A stretch of DNA of 64,000 nucleotides from Aquicella lusitana (GCF_902459475.1 NZ_LR699114.1:1612001-1676000); one strand, 5' to 3'. Numbered from the stretch's first letter, positions 1-10,233 are shown. Made by a program: numbers and translations. Notes: generated by a model from the letters alone, not told the origin.

Positions 1-735
1 CGCGAGGGTCAGGCCAGCAATAGCATCGGGTTCATCCATTTCTCCGTCACCGCAAAATACCCACACCTTGCGATCACCCGCAGGCAAAAGACCTCGATTT
101 TCGAGATAATGAAGAAAGCGCGCCTGATAAACACCTTGTAGCATACCAAGACCCAGCGAGACAGTCGCAAACTGCCAGAAGTTTGGCATGAGCCATGGAT
201 GCGGATAAGAGGAAACGCCTTCCCCTCCTGCTTCCTGGCGAAAATGCTTTAACTGTTTCTCTGAAATCCGGCCTTCCAGGAATGCACGGGCATAATTTCC
301 TTCTGAAGAATGGCCCTGAAAATAGACGAGGTCTCCCAGACTGTCTTTAGTAGGCCCTCGAAAAAAGTGATGCATGCCGACTTCATATAAAGTTGCGATA
401 GAAGCAAAGGAAGATAAATGACCGCCAACACCCCCTGCCTTGCTTTTTGCCTGCAGCACCATTGCAATTGCGTTCCAACGAAGGATTGCTTCGATAGCCG
501 CTTCGATTTTCAAGTCGCCCGGATAGTCAGGCTGGTCTTCTGCTGAAAGGGTATTACAATATGAAGTCATCAAAGCGCCCAGGCCGCTTTTGACGCCTTG
601 CTGTTCTGCTGCTGCCAATAAGGCTTGCAAAATAAACTGGGCCCGCTCTTTCCCTTCATACCGGATAAGAGAAGCCAGAGAGTCTAACCACTCTTTGGTT
701 TCGACGGGATCGTTATCACTCCACGTTTTCGTCAT
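1..735 (-). CDS. aceE: Pyruvate dehydrogenase E1 component, N-terminal part (runs off the window)
   Basis: The frame reads from an ATG at 735 to the left edge without a stop, giving 245 codons of a protein that is normally about 890 residues. It begins MTKTWSDNDPVETKEWLDSL, as homodimeric E1 proteins do, and near the edge contains the thiamine diphosphate motif GDGEMDEP. E1 decarboxylates pyruvate and passes the acetyl group to the lipoyl E2 subunit in the cytoplasmic pyruvate dehydrogenase complex. Other conserved stretches visible are GGVGGHLSSFAS and GHSSEGNYARAFLEG. aceF and lpd would be expected further left. Only the N-terminal quarter is visible, so integrity of the rest cannot be judged. 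Confidence 0.96.
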   Translation of the reverse strand, partial: MTKTWSDNDPVETKEWLDSLASLIRYEGKERAQFILQALLAAAEQQGVKSGLGALMTSYCNTLSAEDQPDYPGDLKIEAAIEAILRWNAIAMVLQAKSKAGGVGGHLSSFASIATLYEVGMHHFFRGPTKDSLGDLVYFQGHSSEGNYARAFLEGRISEKQLKHFRQEAGGEGVSSYPHPWLMPNFWQFATVSLGLGMLQGVYQARFLHYLENRGLLPAGDRKVWVFCGDGEMDEPDAIAGLTLA

Positions 736-876
736 CACTCGTTTCCTGCCAGTTCTATTTTGGCGCCAAGTTTAACTCGAAATGATAAAAAATCCAAAGC
801 TGCGTTTTATCTCTCAAAGCCAGCAGAGAAAATATTCCTAAAGATTGGTAGTCAATACGTGTTACACATTTCTCCT

Positions 877-882
877 ATTATA
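877..882 (-). promoter_or_regulatory. Possible -10 element for aceE
   Basis: On the minus strand the hexamer TATAAT, a perfect sigma-70 -10 consensus, lies about 140 bases upstream of the aceE start. The matching -35 is poor (TTCGTG at 17-bp spacing). It sits in the 218-bp gap between btuF and aceE, which otherwise holds nothing I recognise. Confidence 0.35.
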
Positions 883-953
883 GCCTAATGATCGCCAATC
901 ACGAAAAACAGGAATAAGTTTGCGTTATTTAAATGATTATATTGGATTTTTGT

Positions 954-1883
954 TTAGATTTTGCGCCCGGACTCAAGATACTCGCAGAGCTGAGCGGCGC
1001 CGTCCAGCAACCGCGGGCCTGCCCGGTCAATCCAGTCTGGATTCACTGTAAAGAGTAAGTGATTTTTTACCGCGGCCATTTCTGGCCAGTTTGCCCAACG
1101 CGATTTCCAATCCTCACTGGTGGCACTGCTCACAATCACATCCGGATTGGCAGTGACCACAGCTTCCCAACCTACTTCAGGCGCGAGGGTCCTGCTATCA
1201 GCAAAAATATTACGCCCGCCGCAAAGCGTAATGACCTGGTTAATCCAGCTATCTTTATTAATAGTAATAAGAGAATAAGATCCAATCTGATAAAAAACCG
1301 TCACAGGTTTTTTTGCATGGTAGCGCTCGCGTATTGCCTTAAGACGCGCGTTATATTGTTTAACCGCCTTATTTGCGCTTGTTGTTCTGTCAGTCAAGCA
1401 GCCGAGATTAATCATTGTGTGCGGCACATCTTCTAGATGGCGAGGTTCTGTCGTATAAACCGGCAGGTGCATTTTTTTAAGCGCCATCAGCTGGCGCGCA
1501 AAAGTATTGCTCCATGTCACGATCAAATCGGGATGCAGGGAAATGATCCGCTCAAGATCGATGCCGCTGTACGAACCCACTTCAGGAAGATGTCGTGCTG
1601 CCTCGGGATAATCACTACCGCTGATCACCCCCACTACCTGCTGACCTGCGCCGACTGCAAATAATATTTCAGTGATATCAGGCGCAAGACTGATGATGCG
1701 CTGTGCGGGTTGATTCAGGCGCACCTTATTGCCCATATCATCTGTCACTTCACAGGCTGCGTATACCAGAGGAGAGAAAAGCAGATAAAAAATCGCGGAA
1801 ATAAACAACCAGGCAGCCGTTTTCTCCCATCGCAGATGGCGGCATAACAACGGCTTGTCATACAAGTAAGCCTTCACTTTCAT
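954..1883 (-). CDS. btuF: Periplasmic cobalamin/metal-chelate binding protein, BtuF-like
   Basis: This is a class III periplasmic binding protein of the BtuF/FhuD/TroA fold. The mature part starts CEVTDDMGNKVRLNQPAQR and is followed by IISLAPDITEILFAVGAG, LPEVGSYSGIDLERIISLHPDL and a C-terminal WIDRAGPRLLDGAAQL stretch, the usual order for BtuF. The family delivers vitamin B12 or a related chelate to an inner-membrane BtuCD importer; no btuC or btuD is in the window, so the ligand is inferred. I chose the ATG at 1883, which gives a 309-residue protein with a long n-region and a hydrophobic signal segment ending VYA|ACE. The frame continues to a TTG at 1967 that overlaps ampE and has no clear ribosome binding site. 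It is downstream of ampE on the same strand and may be co-transcribed. Confidence 0.8.
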   Translation of the reverse strand: MKVKAYLYDKPLLCRHLRWEKTAAWLFISAIFYLLFSPLVYAACEVTDDMGNKVRLNQPAQRIISLAPDITEILFAVGAGQQVVGVISGSDYPEAARHLPEVGSYSGIDLERIISLHPDLIVTWSNTFARQLMALKKMHLPVYTTEPRHLEDVPHTMINLGCLTDRTTSANKAVKQYNARLKAIRERYHAKKPVTVFYQIGSYSLITINKDSWINQVITLCGGRNIFADSRTLAPEVGWEAVVTANPDVIVSSATSEDWKSRWANWPEMAAVKNHLLFTVNPDWIDRAGPRLLDGAAQLCEYLESGRKI

Positions 1884-1938
1884 GATGCGACTAAAAGTAG
1901 GATTAATGTTATTCAAAAAAAACCCGGCCGGTCTAAGT

Positions 1939-2784
1939 TCACACAACCCATGCGATAAGCGCAACAATTACTAGCACAATCACAAATACACGATCCAGCA
2001 GGTGGATAGCCGCTCGTTCTGCAGAACCGTCCTCGGGAATTTTGCCCTGCTCCTCATTGCCAAGCGCTGCCTGCCCGCATTCCGTCAATAGAGCTTCGCT
2101 GCTTGATAAACCCTGCAAGACTTTTTTCTGCCAACATGACAACACATGCACAAAATGGCCGCCCAAAGCAAAAATGAAAGTAAAGAGGCGAACGGGCACC
2201 CAATCCAGGACCGCCTTGATGAGACGGGCTGTTTGCGACAGAGTGGGTGTCATGTCCTCTCTTGGCATTTCTGACGAAGACAAGGCAACCGTCCGGTATA
2301 AAACTGCACCCACAGGACCCAAAATCAAGTACCAGAATACAATGGCAAACACACGGGTATTCGCTTCCACAAAAATATTGTTAAGAAGATGTTGGTGCAG
2401 CGACTGGGAATAACTGGTGTCGGTAATGCCAAATGAAGTTTTTAATTTATCCGCTGCAAAATGTGCATCACCTTGCGTCAGCGCGTTGATACAGGAAAAA
2501 GCATCGGCCCAAAGGTTCTGAGGACCAAGACAATACAGCAGGATAAAGAGATGAAACAGAAGCCTGATAAACCCGTATAACCAGCCTTTCAGTGAAATAT
2601 CAATGATGGCAATGACAATGAGCAAGGGCAGGATAGTTAACAAAAGCGTCAGATAAGGCGACTTGCCGGGCAGGCGCTCACTGATCAAGTTCTCATACCG
2701 ATGATACCAGGACCATTGACGCAGATGGCTCCAGTCAAAAAACCGCTCAATTAATAAGGCAATTAAAATCACAATAAAGGTCAT
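1939..2784 (-). CDS. ampE: AmpE-like inner-membrane protein
   Basis: A 281-residue polytopic membrane protein resembling AmpE, a distant relative of CobD/CbiB. Supporting stretches are the N-terminal MTFIVILIALLIERFFDW, the central FWYLILGPVGAVLYR and LDWVPVRLFTFIFALGGHF, and a C-terminal hydrophobic anchor. AmpE is described as an inner-membrane partner of the beta-lactamase/peptidoglycan-recycling regulator AmpD; ampD is not adjacent here. The ATG at 2784 is preferred over an upstream TTG at 2814 because it is preceded by AAAGGAAA and matches the family N-terminus. The 259 bases upstream, to ibaG, hold the divergent promoters and no gene. Confidence 0.8.
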   Translation of the reverse strand: MTFIVILIALLIERFFDWSHLRQWSWYHRYENLISERLPGKSPYLTLLLTILPLLIVIAIIDISLKGWLYGFIRLLFHLFILLYCLGPQNLWADAFSCINALTQGDAHFAADKLKTSFGITDTSYSQSLHQHLLNNIFVEANTRVFAIVFWYLILGPVGAVLYRTVALSSSEMPREDMTPTLSQTARLIKAVLDWVPVRLFTFIFALGGHFVHVLSCWQKKVLQGLSSSEALLTECGQAALGNEEQGKIPEDGSAERAAIHLLDRVFVIVLVIVALIAWVV

Positions 2785-3043
2785 TGCAGTTTTCCTTTTA
2801 AATAGCCCTGTCAAAAGCGGGCCCCTGATCTCTTTTTCAGCCTGGCGTGTATTATAACGTGAATTTTATAAACATAAATCGCCATCGCAAGTAAAAAGCA
2901 AATCCATTTCTCCCTGGTCAACCCCGGCCGCGAGCGACCGAAGGTTTATGGATCAACAGCATTTTATGCAAATTTCATTGCAAATCCGCCAGAAATATTA
3001 AAAAATGGCACCTTTATTAATCTTGTGTATACAATAAACAATC

Positions 3044-4581
<1,538 letters not shown>

Positions 4582-4587
4582 AATGAC

Positions 4588-5166
4588 ATGAACCGGAAAG
4601 GATACCGATGGTTATTTTCGCTTCTGTTACTTCCCTTGCTTGCTCAGGGTGCAAACCAGAGTGACCTGGATAAGCTGGTCGAATTAAAGAAAGCTCAAAG
4701 TACTTATCTGGATTTATCCAATGTGGATTTGCGAAATTATTCGTTCATCCCCGGCAAGATTGATTTGCAACGGGCAAATTTATCTCACAGCAATTTATCA
4801 GGCGTTGATCTCTCAAAAATGAACCTGAGCGGCGCAAATCTAAGCTATGCCAATTTGGCAAATGCCAGACTCAATCAAGCTGTCTTGACCAGCGCCAACT
4901 TGCAGCATGCAAACCTAAGCGGCGCCGAACTGCATCAAACCGATCTATCCGGCGCAGATTTAAGCTTCGCCACCTTAACCACTGCCAACTTGCAACAAGC
5001 CCTTTTTATCAAAGCCGATCTCACGTGTGTCAATCTCAACCAAGCGGATTTAACCCGATCCAACTTTACAGAGGCCGTCATTTCGGGCGCAACGTTTATC
5101 AATACGATGACTGCCGATATCATCGGGTATGATTCCGTGACGGATAGGAAGATAAGTTGCGGATAG
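4588..5166 (+). CDS. Exported pentapeptide-repeat protein
   Basis: A 192-residue protein that starts with a Sec-type signal peptide (hydrophobic LFSLLLLPLLAQG, probable cleavage near residue 22), followed by a short linker. From about residue 55 to 165 it has consecutive A(D/N)LXX pentapeptide repeats such as ANLSHSNLSGVDLSKMNLSG. Such repeats fold into a right-handed quadrilateral beta-helix. The best known cytoplasmic examples mimic DNA and protect gyrase, but the signal peptide here argues for a periplasmic or secreted place and a different role. It starts 6 bases after the murA stop, so it is probably in the ibaG-murA transcript. A lone Cys near 133 and a C-terminal SCG are present. The function is unknown. 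Confidence 0.75.
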   Translation: MNRKGYRWLFSLLLLPLLAQGANQSDLDKLVELKKAQSTYLDLSNVDLRNYSFIPGKIDLQRANLSHSNLSGVDLSKMNLSGANLSYANLANARLNQAVLTSANLQHANLSGAELHQTDLSGADLSFATLTTANLQQALFIKADLTCVNLNQADLTRSNFTEAVISGATFINTMTADIIGYDSVTDRKISCG

Positions 5167-5233
5167 TCACGCTGACATGCATCAGGGATTTGGTTGTTAT
5201 GCCTGCGGTTTGCGCTTTCTAACAAAAGACTTT

Positions 5234-5266
5234 CATTCCCTCATCTGGTCACAAGATGAGGGAATG
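5234..5266. terminator. Perfect 13-bp hairpin between convergent genes
   Basis: CATTCCCTCATCT and its exact complement are separated by 7 bases. The hairpin lies between the pentapeptide gene (plus strand) and the arnA-like gene (minus strand). No U-run follows on either strand, so intrinsic termination is only presumed. Confidence 0.45.
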
Positions 5267-5277
5267 ATTACACGCTG

Positions 5278-6291
5278 TTAATTCAAATAAAAATCCAGTG
5301 TCGCCCGCAATCCTGTTTCCATGCTGACTTGCGGTGTCCAGCCTAACTGCTCATTTGCATGGCGAACCAAAGGCACACGCAATGACACATCCTGATAGCC
5401 TTCACCGTAATACTGCTGTGCGTCAATATCAACCAGCTGCACGGATTTCGCCCGCTCGGCATAGTTAGGATAAGACTGTGTAATGAGGCTAATGAGTGTC
5501 TCCGCAAGTTTGCGTATGGAAATATTTTCGGATGGGTTCCCAATATTGAAAATTTTATTACGCGCACTGTCATTTTTATTTTTGATGATGCGTAATAAAG
5601 CATCAACGCCATCACCAACATAAGTAAAGCAACGCTGCTGCGAACCGCCGTTAACGAGATTGATATTTTCACCGCGGAGGATATTGCCTATAAATTGCGT
5701 CAGCACGCGCGACCCGCCGGGTTTGGGATTAAACACGTTATCAAGACGCGGACCATACCAGTTAAAAGGACGAAATAAGGTATAAGATAATCCCTTATGT
5801 TTGCCGTAAGCATAAATCACGCGATCCAATAACTGTTTCGAAGTGGAATAGATCCAGCGTTCCTTATTGATGGGGCCCGTAACAAGGTTACTGTTTTCTT
5901 CGTCAAATTCAGTGTCAGGGCACATGCCATAGACTTCTGAGGTAGAGGGGAAGATCACATGTTTTTTATATTCAGCGCACTGGCGCACAATTTCAAGGTT
6001 AGCTTCGAAGTCAAGTTCAAACACACGCAGAGGGTCCTGCACATAGAGCGCCGGCGTTGCAACCGCAACCAGTGGCAGGATCACATCACAGTGCTGAATG
6101 CGTTCCCTGATCCAGTCTTTCTGCTTGGTAATATCGCCACTTACAAAATGAAAACGCGGATGCTGCAGACAAGTCTCGATTTTATCCTGCGCTAAGTCCA
6201 TGGCATGGATCTGCCAATCAGTCTGCGCAAGAATTGCTTCGCTTAAATGGCTGCCAATAAAACCGTTCGCACCCAGAATTAAAACGTTCAT
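5278..6291 (-). CDS. arnA: UDP-glucuronate decarboxylating dehydrogenase, stand-alone ArnA C-terminal domain
   Basis: A 337-residue short-chain dehydrogenase matching the C-terminal half of ArnA, which oxidises and decarboxylates UDP-glucuronate to UDP-4-keto-pentose. Seen: the NAD motif GANGFIGSHL, PLVAVATP, DFEANLEIVR, the catalytic STSEVYGM (Ser and Glu), the YSTSK dyad (Tyr and Lys), LFRPFNWYGPRLDN, and GYQDVSLR, whose Arg corresponds to the ArnA arginine important for decarboxylation. The N-terminal formyltransferase half of ArnA is absent and is not encoded elsewhere in the window. ATG at 6291 follows AGGAG at 8-base spacing; a GTG 9 bases upstream is less likely. It is downstream of arnB and the small flippase-like gene on the same strand. 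Confidence 0.85.
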   Translation of the reverse strand: MNVLILGANGFIGSHLSEAILAQTDWQIHAMDLAQDKIETCLQHPRFHFVSGDITKQKDWIRERIQHCDVILPLVAVATPALYVQDPLRVFELDFEANLEIVRQCAEYKKHVIFPSTSEVYGMCPDTEFDEENSNLVTGPINKERWIYSTSKQLLDRVIYAYGKHKGLSYTLFRPFNWYGPRLDNVFNPKPGGSRVLTQFIGNILRGENINLVNGGSQQRCFTYVGDGVDALLRIIKNKNDSARNKIFNIGNPSENISIRKLAETLISLITQSYPNYAERAKSVQLVDIDAQQYYGEGYQDVSLRVPLVRHANEQLGWTPQVSMETGLRATLDFYLN

Positions 6292-6388
6292 AAAACACAC
6301 TCCTATAAGAAAGGGATCTGACAGATTAATACTGCTGACTATAGCGTTTTAAAAAATTGCCAAATTATTGTCATCCCCTATTTATTTT

Positions 6389-7540
6389 TTAATTAAAAAT
6401 ACCATACATCACATCGAGCACTTTATCGTGTTCGGCATCTGTCATGCCCGGAAAGAGCGGCAGACTGACGATGCGTTCGCATACGTCTTCCGCGTGCGGG
6501 AAATCGCCAAGATTAAAACCAAATGCCTGACGATAGTAAGGATATAAATGCGCAGCACGGTAATGCAAACCTGTACCTATATTCTTTTCTTTCATAGCCT
6601 GCATAAATTCATCACGATTCATGCCCGTGATTTCTTCATTGATAAGCGGTGTATAAATATGCCAAGCATGCAGATGTTCATAAGGCGGTCGCTTGGGCAG
6701 CGTCCATTGCGGCCAGTCAGACAGGGCTTCCTGATAGCGATTCGCCAGTTCATTGCGGCGAGCAATAAAGCCGCCCAATTCCTGAAGTTGATGAATGCCA
6801 ATCGCAGCTTGTATATCCATCATATTGTATTTATAGCCGGGCAGGACCACTTCATAATCCTGGCTGCCTCCCTTGCTGTAACGGTTCCAGGCTTGTCTGT
6901 CGATGCCATGAAAACGCAGCCGTTCAATTTGCATTGCAAGCTGTTGGTCACGGGTAACGACGCAACCGCCCTCACCTGTAGTCATGTTTTTGTTAGGATG
7001 AAAGCTGAAAACCTGCGTGTCACCAAAGCTGCCAATACGTTTACCTTTATATTCAGCACCAATCGCATGCGCTGCATCTTCAAGCACACGAAGTCCGCGC
7101 TGTTCCGCTATTTCATAGACAGGATCCAAGTCCACGGGAAGACCGGCAAAATGAACCGGCATAATGACACGTGTACGATCAGTGACTGCATCCGCGAGTC
7201 TGTTCATATCCATATTTAAAGTGCCAGGATCAATATCGATCAGAACAGGCTTGCCGCCCGCCAGCACAATCGTATTCAATGTGGCGACAAAGGTGAGTGG
7301 GGTTGTTATCACTTCATCCCCTGGCGCAAGATCCATTCCGAGCAGGGCAACATGCAAACCGGCTGTTGCGGACGTTAATGGCAGCACATGCGGTGCATCA
7401 AAATACCTCTTGAGATTTTCAGTAAATTGGTTCACCCGCGGACCTGTTGCAATCCATCCGCTTTTTAAGCAGGCAACAACTTCATCGATGGCGGCCTGAC
7501 TGATAGACGGGCGCGAAAATGGTAAAAATTCTTCAGACAT
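6389..7540 (-). CDS. arnB: PLP-dependent sugar aminotransferase, ArnB-like
   Basis: A 383-residue DegT/DnrJ/EryC1/StrS aminotransferase. It starts MSEEFLPFSRPSISQAAIDE, very like ArnB, and has SATAGLHVALLGM, the cofactor aspartate region LEDAAHAIGAEYKG, the PLP lysine in FSFHPNKNMTTGEGG, PGYKYNMMDIQAAIG and IGTGLHYRAAH. ArnB transaminates UDP-4-keto-arabinose, the product expected from the neighbouring ArnA-like enzyme, to UDP-4-amino-4-deoxy-L-arabinose. It sits between the small transporter gene (15-base gap) and the arnA-like gene (97-base gap), consistent with one operon. Related aminotransferases make other amino sugars, so the exact product is inferred from context. Confidence 0.82.
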   Translation of the reverse strand: MSEEFLPFSRPSISQAAIDEVVACLKSGWIATGPRVNQFTENLKRYFDAPHVLPLTSATAGLHVALLGMDLAPGDEVITTPLTFVATLNTIVLAGGKPVLIDIDPGTLNMDMNRLADAVTDRTRVIMPVHFAGLPVDLDPVYEIAEQRGLRVLEDAAHAIGAEYKGKRIGSFGDTQVFSFHPNKNMTTGEGGCVVTRDQQLAMQIERLRFHGIDRQAWNRYSKGGSQDYEVVLPGYKYNMMDIQAAIGIHQLQELGGFIARRNELANRYQEALSDWPQWTLPKRPPYEHLHAWHIYTPLINEEITGMNRDEFMQAMKEKNIGTGLHYRAAHLYPYYRQAFGFNLGDFPHAEDVCERIVSLPLFPGMTDAEHDKVLDVMYGIFN

Positions 7541-7555
7541 AATATCCCCTTTTCT

Positions 7556-7927
7556 TTATGAACTACTTTGGGCGACCAGATAGACGCCCGCAATAATGAC
7601 GAAAATCCCTAATATGCGTATTGACGTTAATGGCTCACCAAAAAAATAATTCGCAGCCAGTGCATTGACTACATAACCTATACTTAGCATGGGATAAGCA
7701 AAGCTGACCTGAACGCGCGATAATACCAGCAGCCAAACCACGACACTGATCACGTACATGCACAGGCCCGAAATGATGGGTAAATTCCCCGCTACTTTGA
7801 CACCAATCGGAATCACATTGGCTGCACTAAATTCAAAATGACCGATTCGGCTCATCCCCGCCTTCAGCATAAGCTGGGCACCCGCATTTAACAGCACCCC
7901 CAGCAGGATGAGTGCAAATATCTGCAT
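7556..7927 (-). CDS. Small four-helix EamA/SMR-type membrane protein, ArnE-like
   Basis: A 123-residue protein with four predicted transmembrane helices: an N-terminal MQIFALILLGVLLNAGAQLM, then segments near residues 45-65, 70-90 and 95-115. It belongs to the small multidrug resistance/EamA group that includes ArnE and ArnF, the undecaprenyl-phosphate-aminoarabinose flippase. As first gene of the run with arnB and the arnA-like gene, a lipid-linked amino-sugar flippase role is the natural inference. ArnE and ArnF act as a pair and only one such gene is here; a homodimer or a partner elsewhere is possible. The ATG at 7927 follows GAGAGG; the GTG at 7936 overlaps that site and is rejected. Confidence 0.65.
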   Translation of the reverse strand: MQIFALILLGVLLNAGAQLMLKAGMSRIGHFEFSAANVIPIGVKVAGNLPIISGLCMYVISVVVWLLVLSRVQVSFAYPMLSIGYVVNALAANYFFGEPLTSIRILGIFVIIAGVYLVAQSSS

Positions 7928-8085
7928 AACTGACACCTCTCTTCAAAACCACCAGGAACAGGCTCTATTTATCCTTATATATATTGGTATATAGCAATCC
8001 GGACCCAGGGGCGGAATATGACGCAAGCAAGAGATGCATAATACAAAATTTTTAGTCAATTTACACATTTCCCAGCAAATTAAGC

Positions 8086-8091
8086 TATAAT
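8086..8091 (+). promoter_or_regulatory. Possible -10 element for the peroxiredoxin gene
   Basis: A perfect TATAAT hexamer lies 69 bases before the peroxiredoxin ATG. A TTTACA -35-like hexamer ends 20 bases upstream, a longer spacing than ideal. The 232-bp region between the two divergent genes (7928-8159) otherwise shows no gene. Confidence 0.45.
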
Positions 8092-8159
8092 AGATGGCCT
8101 ACAAGCAAACCAATATCTGTATTTATTTGATTAATAAAGAGTTAAGAGGAATCTACACC

Positions 8160-8765
8160 ATGACATTACTCGTTGGCAAAAAAGCGCCGGGGTTTACAGC
8201 GGCAGCAGTGATGGCGAATGGAGAAATCAACCCTAATTTCAACCTTCATGAAGCCATTGACGGAAAATATGGTATCGTCTTTTTTTACCCCTTAGACTTT
8301 ACTTTTGTTTGCCCCTCAGAACTAATCGCGCTCGATAACCGAATTGAAGAATTCACCTCACGCAATGCGCTGGTGATGGGAATCTCTATTGATTCTCAAT
8401 TCACCCATAACGCATGGCGCAATACACCTGTAGCAAGCGGCGGCATCGGTCAAGTCCGTTATCCACTCATCGCAGACGTCAACCATCAAATTTGCCAGGC
8501 TTATGGCGTCGAGCACCCGACTGCACATGTTGCGTTACGTGGTGCGTTCATCATCGATAAGCAAGGCATCGTCCGTTCTCAAATCGTGAATGATTTACCA
8601 CTCGGCCGTAATGTAGATGAACTCTTGCGTCTGATTGATGCATTAGAGTTTCATGAAAAACATGGCGAAGTTTGTCCCGCAGGCTGGACCAAAGGTAAAA
8701 CGGGTATCAAACCGACTTCTGAAGGAATTGCAAAGTTCCTTGCTGACGAAGCTGGGCAATTATAA
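8160..8765 (+). CDS. Typical 2-Cys peroxiredoxin (AhpC/Prx1 type)
   Basis: A 201-residue thioredoxin-fold peroxidase that reduces hydrogen peroxide and organic hydroperoxides. The peroxidatic cysteine lies in FYPLDFTFVCPSEL (about residue 53) and the resolving cysteine in GEVCPAGWTKGK near residue 173, so this is a typical 2-Cys enzyme. The electron donor (AhpF, AhpD or thioredoxin) is not encoded nearby. I chose the ATG at 8160, preceded by AAGAGGAA, over an in-frame upstream ATG at 8094 whose extra 22 residues do not look like family sequence. The gene stands alone and is followed by a strong terminator. Confidence 0.94.
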   Translation: MTLLVGKKAPGFTAAAVMANGEINPNFNLHEAIDGKYGIVFFYPLDFTFVCPSELIALDNRIEEFTSRNALVMGISIDSQFTHNAWRNTPVASGGIGQVRYPLIADVNHQICQAYGVEHPTAHVALRGAFIIDKQGIVRSQIVNDLPLGRNVDELLRLIDALEFHEKHGEVCPAGWTKGKTGIKPTSEGIAKFLADEAGQL

Positions 8766-8787
8766 TCATTTTCATGATATCTGTAAC

Positions 8788-8820
8788 AAAAAAACCCGCC
8801 GCTTGGCGGGTTTTTTATTT
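8788..8820 (+). terminator. Rho-independent terminator after the peroxiredoxin gene
   Basis: A GC-rich stem (AACCCGCC / GGCGGGTT) with a 4-base loop is followed by TTTTTTATTTT, 23 bases after the stop codon. Confidence 0.93.
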
Positions 8821-8986
8821 TCCTGTCATGTTATTTTCGATAATGCTTTCATTTCTGCGTAAGGTTAGGTAATTCGTTGATGAAACTGCACCTGTCATTG
8901 TCGGGAAGCATTGTAATAGCATCTCATAAACTGGACTTTGGCTATTTTACAAAATGCTCGATAATGCTGTCATCCTGAGCGAAGCG

Positions 8987-10233
8987 CACTACTGTCCGGT
9001 GAACCTGTATCATAAATAAACAGGTCTCCTTGAAATTAAATAAATAGGAGGCTTGTATTGTCTATTGCGATATTCTGCAACATGCAAATTATGTCTGATC
9101 CAGACTAAAACGAGATGTAATGAACGTTTCTCATTTGAAACATTTTTAAATATTTGTATCAATATAAAAGCAATCAAGGCTGTTGCTATTTGAATTTTAA
9201 CCGCATTAGAAGATCGGCCCAGAAATTTTTTAAGTCGAAGATTTTGCTTGATCCATTTAAAAAATAGCTCTATTTCCCATCGGGCTTTATAAAGCTTAGC
9301 AATATTTTCTGCTGGTAAATCTTTCAAGTTAGTTACCAAAATAAGAGGAGTTTTTCCTTCTCTTTTTACACTTATATATCTCAGCGTCTCGCTATATTCC
9401 ATGCGTTTTCCACCACGTGGAACTTTATTTGAAATTCTAAAAAGACAATCTTGTAAGATGGGTTCGCGAGTATTTTTTTGCCGGCTTTCTATAACAATGG
9501 CCGCATTCTTCTTTAATCGAGTCACAAAATAAGCCTGCCTTTTGTTGATGCTCCACCACCAATTGTAATCGTAGTAACCTTTATCAAACACATAAAGGGT
9601 GTTTTTAAGGATTGGCCATTTTTGTCCCATCGTCGCATCATTACAATTTGGATGACTCAACTTCATCCTTAAGGGCAAATCTAATCCTAAATCATATTCA
9701 ACATGTAGTTTTAATCCTTGTATATGCCGAGTCGCATATTGCTTTGACCACTCATCGTACCCTTGGCCTCTTAGCTGTATCGGGCTACTATCTAATATCC
9801 TGATTACTTTTTTTATTTCTTTATGTTTTTTCCTGGGTAACAAAGACATAAGCTGTTCTAATATCCAAAAGAAACTTTCGGCTGGTCGTTTTCGATTGGC
9901 ATCACTTAAGGTCGAGCGTTTTACTTGCGTTTTTATACCAATTTTTTGACTGTTTATCGCAACCTCTAACGTGCGTAAGCTTTTAATTTCATTAATATGT
10001 GCATAAATCATCGTTTTTAAATGTTCAAATGTATTAAATGATTCATAACGATGATCAGATCGAAAGCGTTCTATACATTCCTTCATTAATTTTTTTGTAA
10101 CGGGTTTTAATAATCGTTGAAAAACGGTATCTTTCATCAGTTCGTCCTTGGTGCTAAATGTGGTGTTTAGCGCGCTATCATAGCGCTTTACCAAGGACGA
10201 TCAATTTTTAATCTGGTTCACCGGACAGTAGTG
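8987..10233 (-). mobile_element. IS4-family insertion sequence, 1247 bp, complete
   Basis: The element is bounded by inverted repeats beginning CACTACTGTCCGGTGAACC (8987-9005) and ending with the exact complement (10215-10233). It is flanked on both sides by the direct repeat GAGCGAAGCG (8977-8986 and 10234-10243), a 10-bp target duplication. It carries one intact transposase gene filling most of its length. Perfect ends and an exact duplication suggest a recent insertion. Confidence 0.93.
9010..10137 (-). CDS. IS4-family transposase
   Basis: A 375-residue DDE transposase. The catalytic residues are Asp116 (RILDSSPIQLRG), Asp185 (LYVFDKGYYDYNWWW) and Glu290. The last lies in a full YREK signature: Tyr283, Arg286, Glu290 and Lys297, with the Y-2-R-3-E-6-K spacing that defines IS4. 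I start at the ATG at 10137, preceded by AAGGACG; a TTG at 10194 would add 19 residues and is less likely. The reading frame is intact, so the element may be active. It is more AT-rich than most of its neighbours, as expected for acquired DNA. Confidence 0.95.
   Translation of the reverse strand: MKDTVFQRLLKPVTKKLMKECIERFRSDHRYESFNTFEHLKTMIYAHINEIKSLRTLEVAINSQKIGIKTQVKRSTLSDANRKRPAESFFWILEQLMSLLPRKKHKEIKKVIRILDSSPIQLRGQGYDEWSKQYATRHIQGLKLHVEYDLGLDLPLRMKLSHPNCNDATMGQKWPILKNTLYVFDKGYYDYNWWWSINKRQAYFVTRLKKNAAIVIESRQKNTREPILQDCLFRISNKVPRGGKRMEYSETLRYISVKREGKTPLILVTNLKDLPAENIAKLYKARWEIELFFKWIKQNLRLKKFLGRSSNAVKIQIATALIAFILIQIFKNVSNEKRSLHLVLVWIRHNLHVAEYRNRQYKPPIYLISRRPVYL

Noticed and set aside
2785-3043. 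Cobalamin riboswitch near btuF
   Set aside because: btuF follows ampE and the upstream 259 bases show no B12-box-like element that I can recognise.
6548-7219. 223-codon plus-strand frame opposite arnB
   Set aside because: Antisense shadow of the aminotransferase; the sequence is low in family-like patterns.
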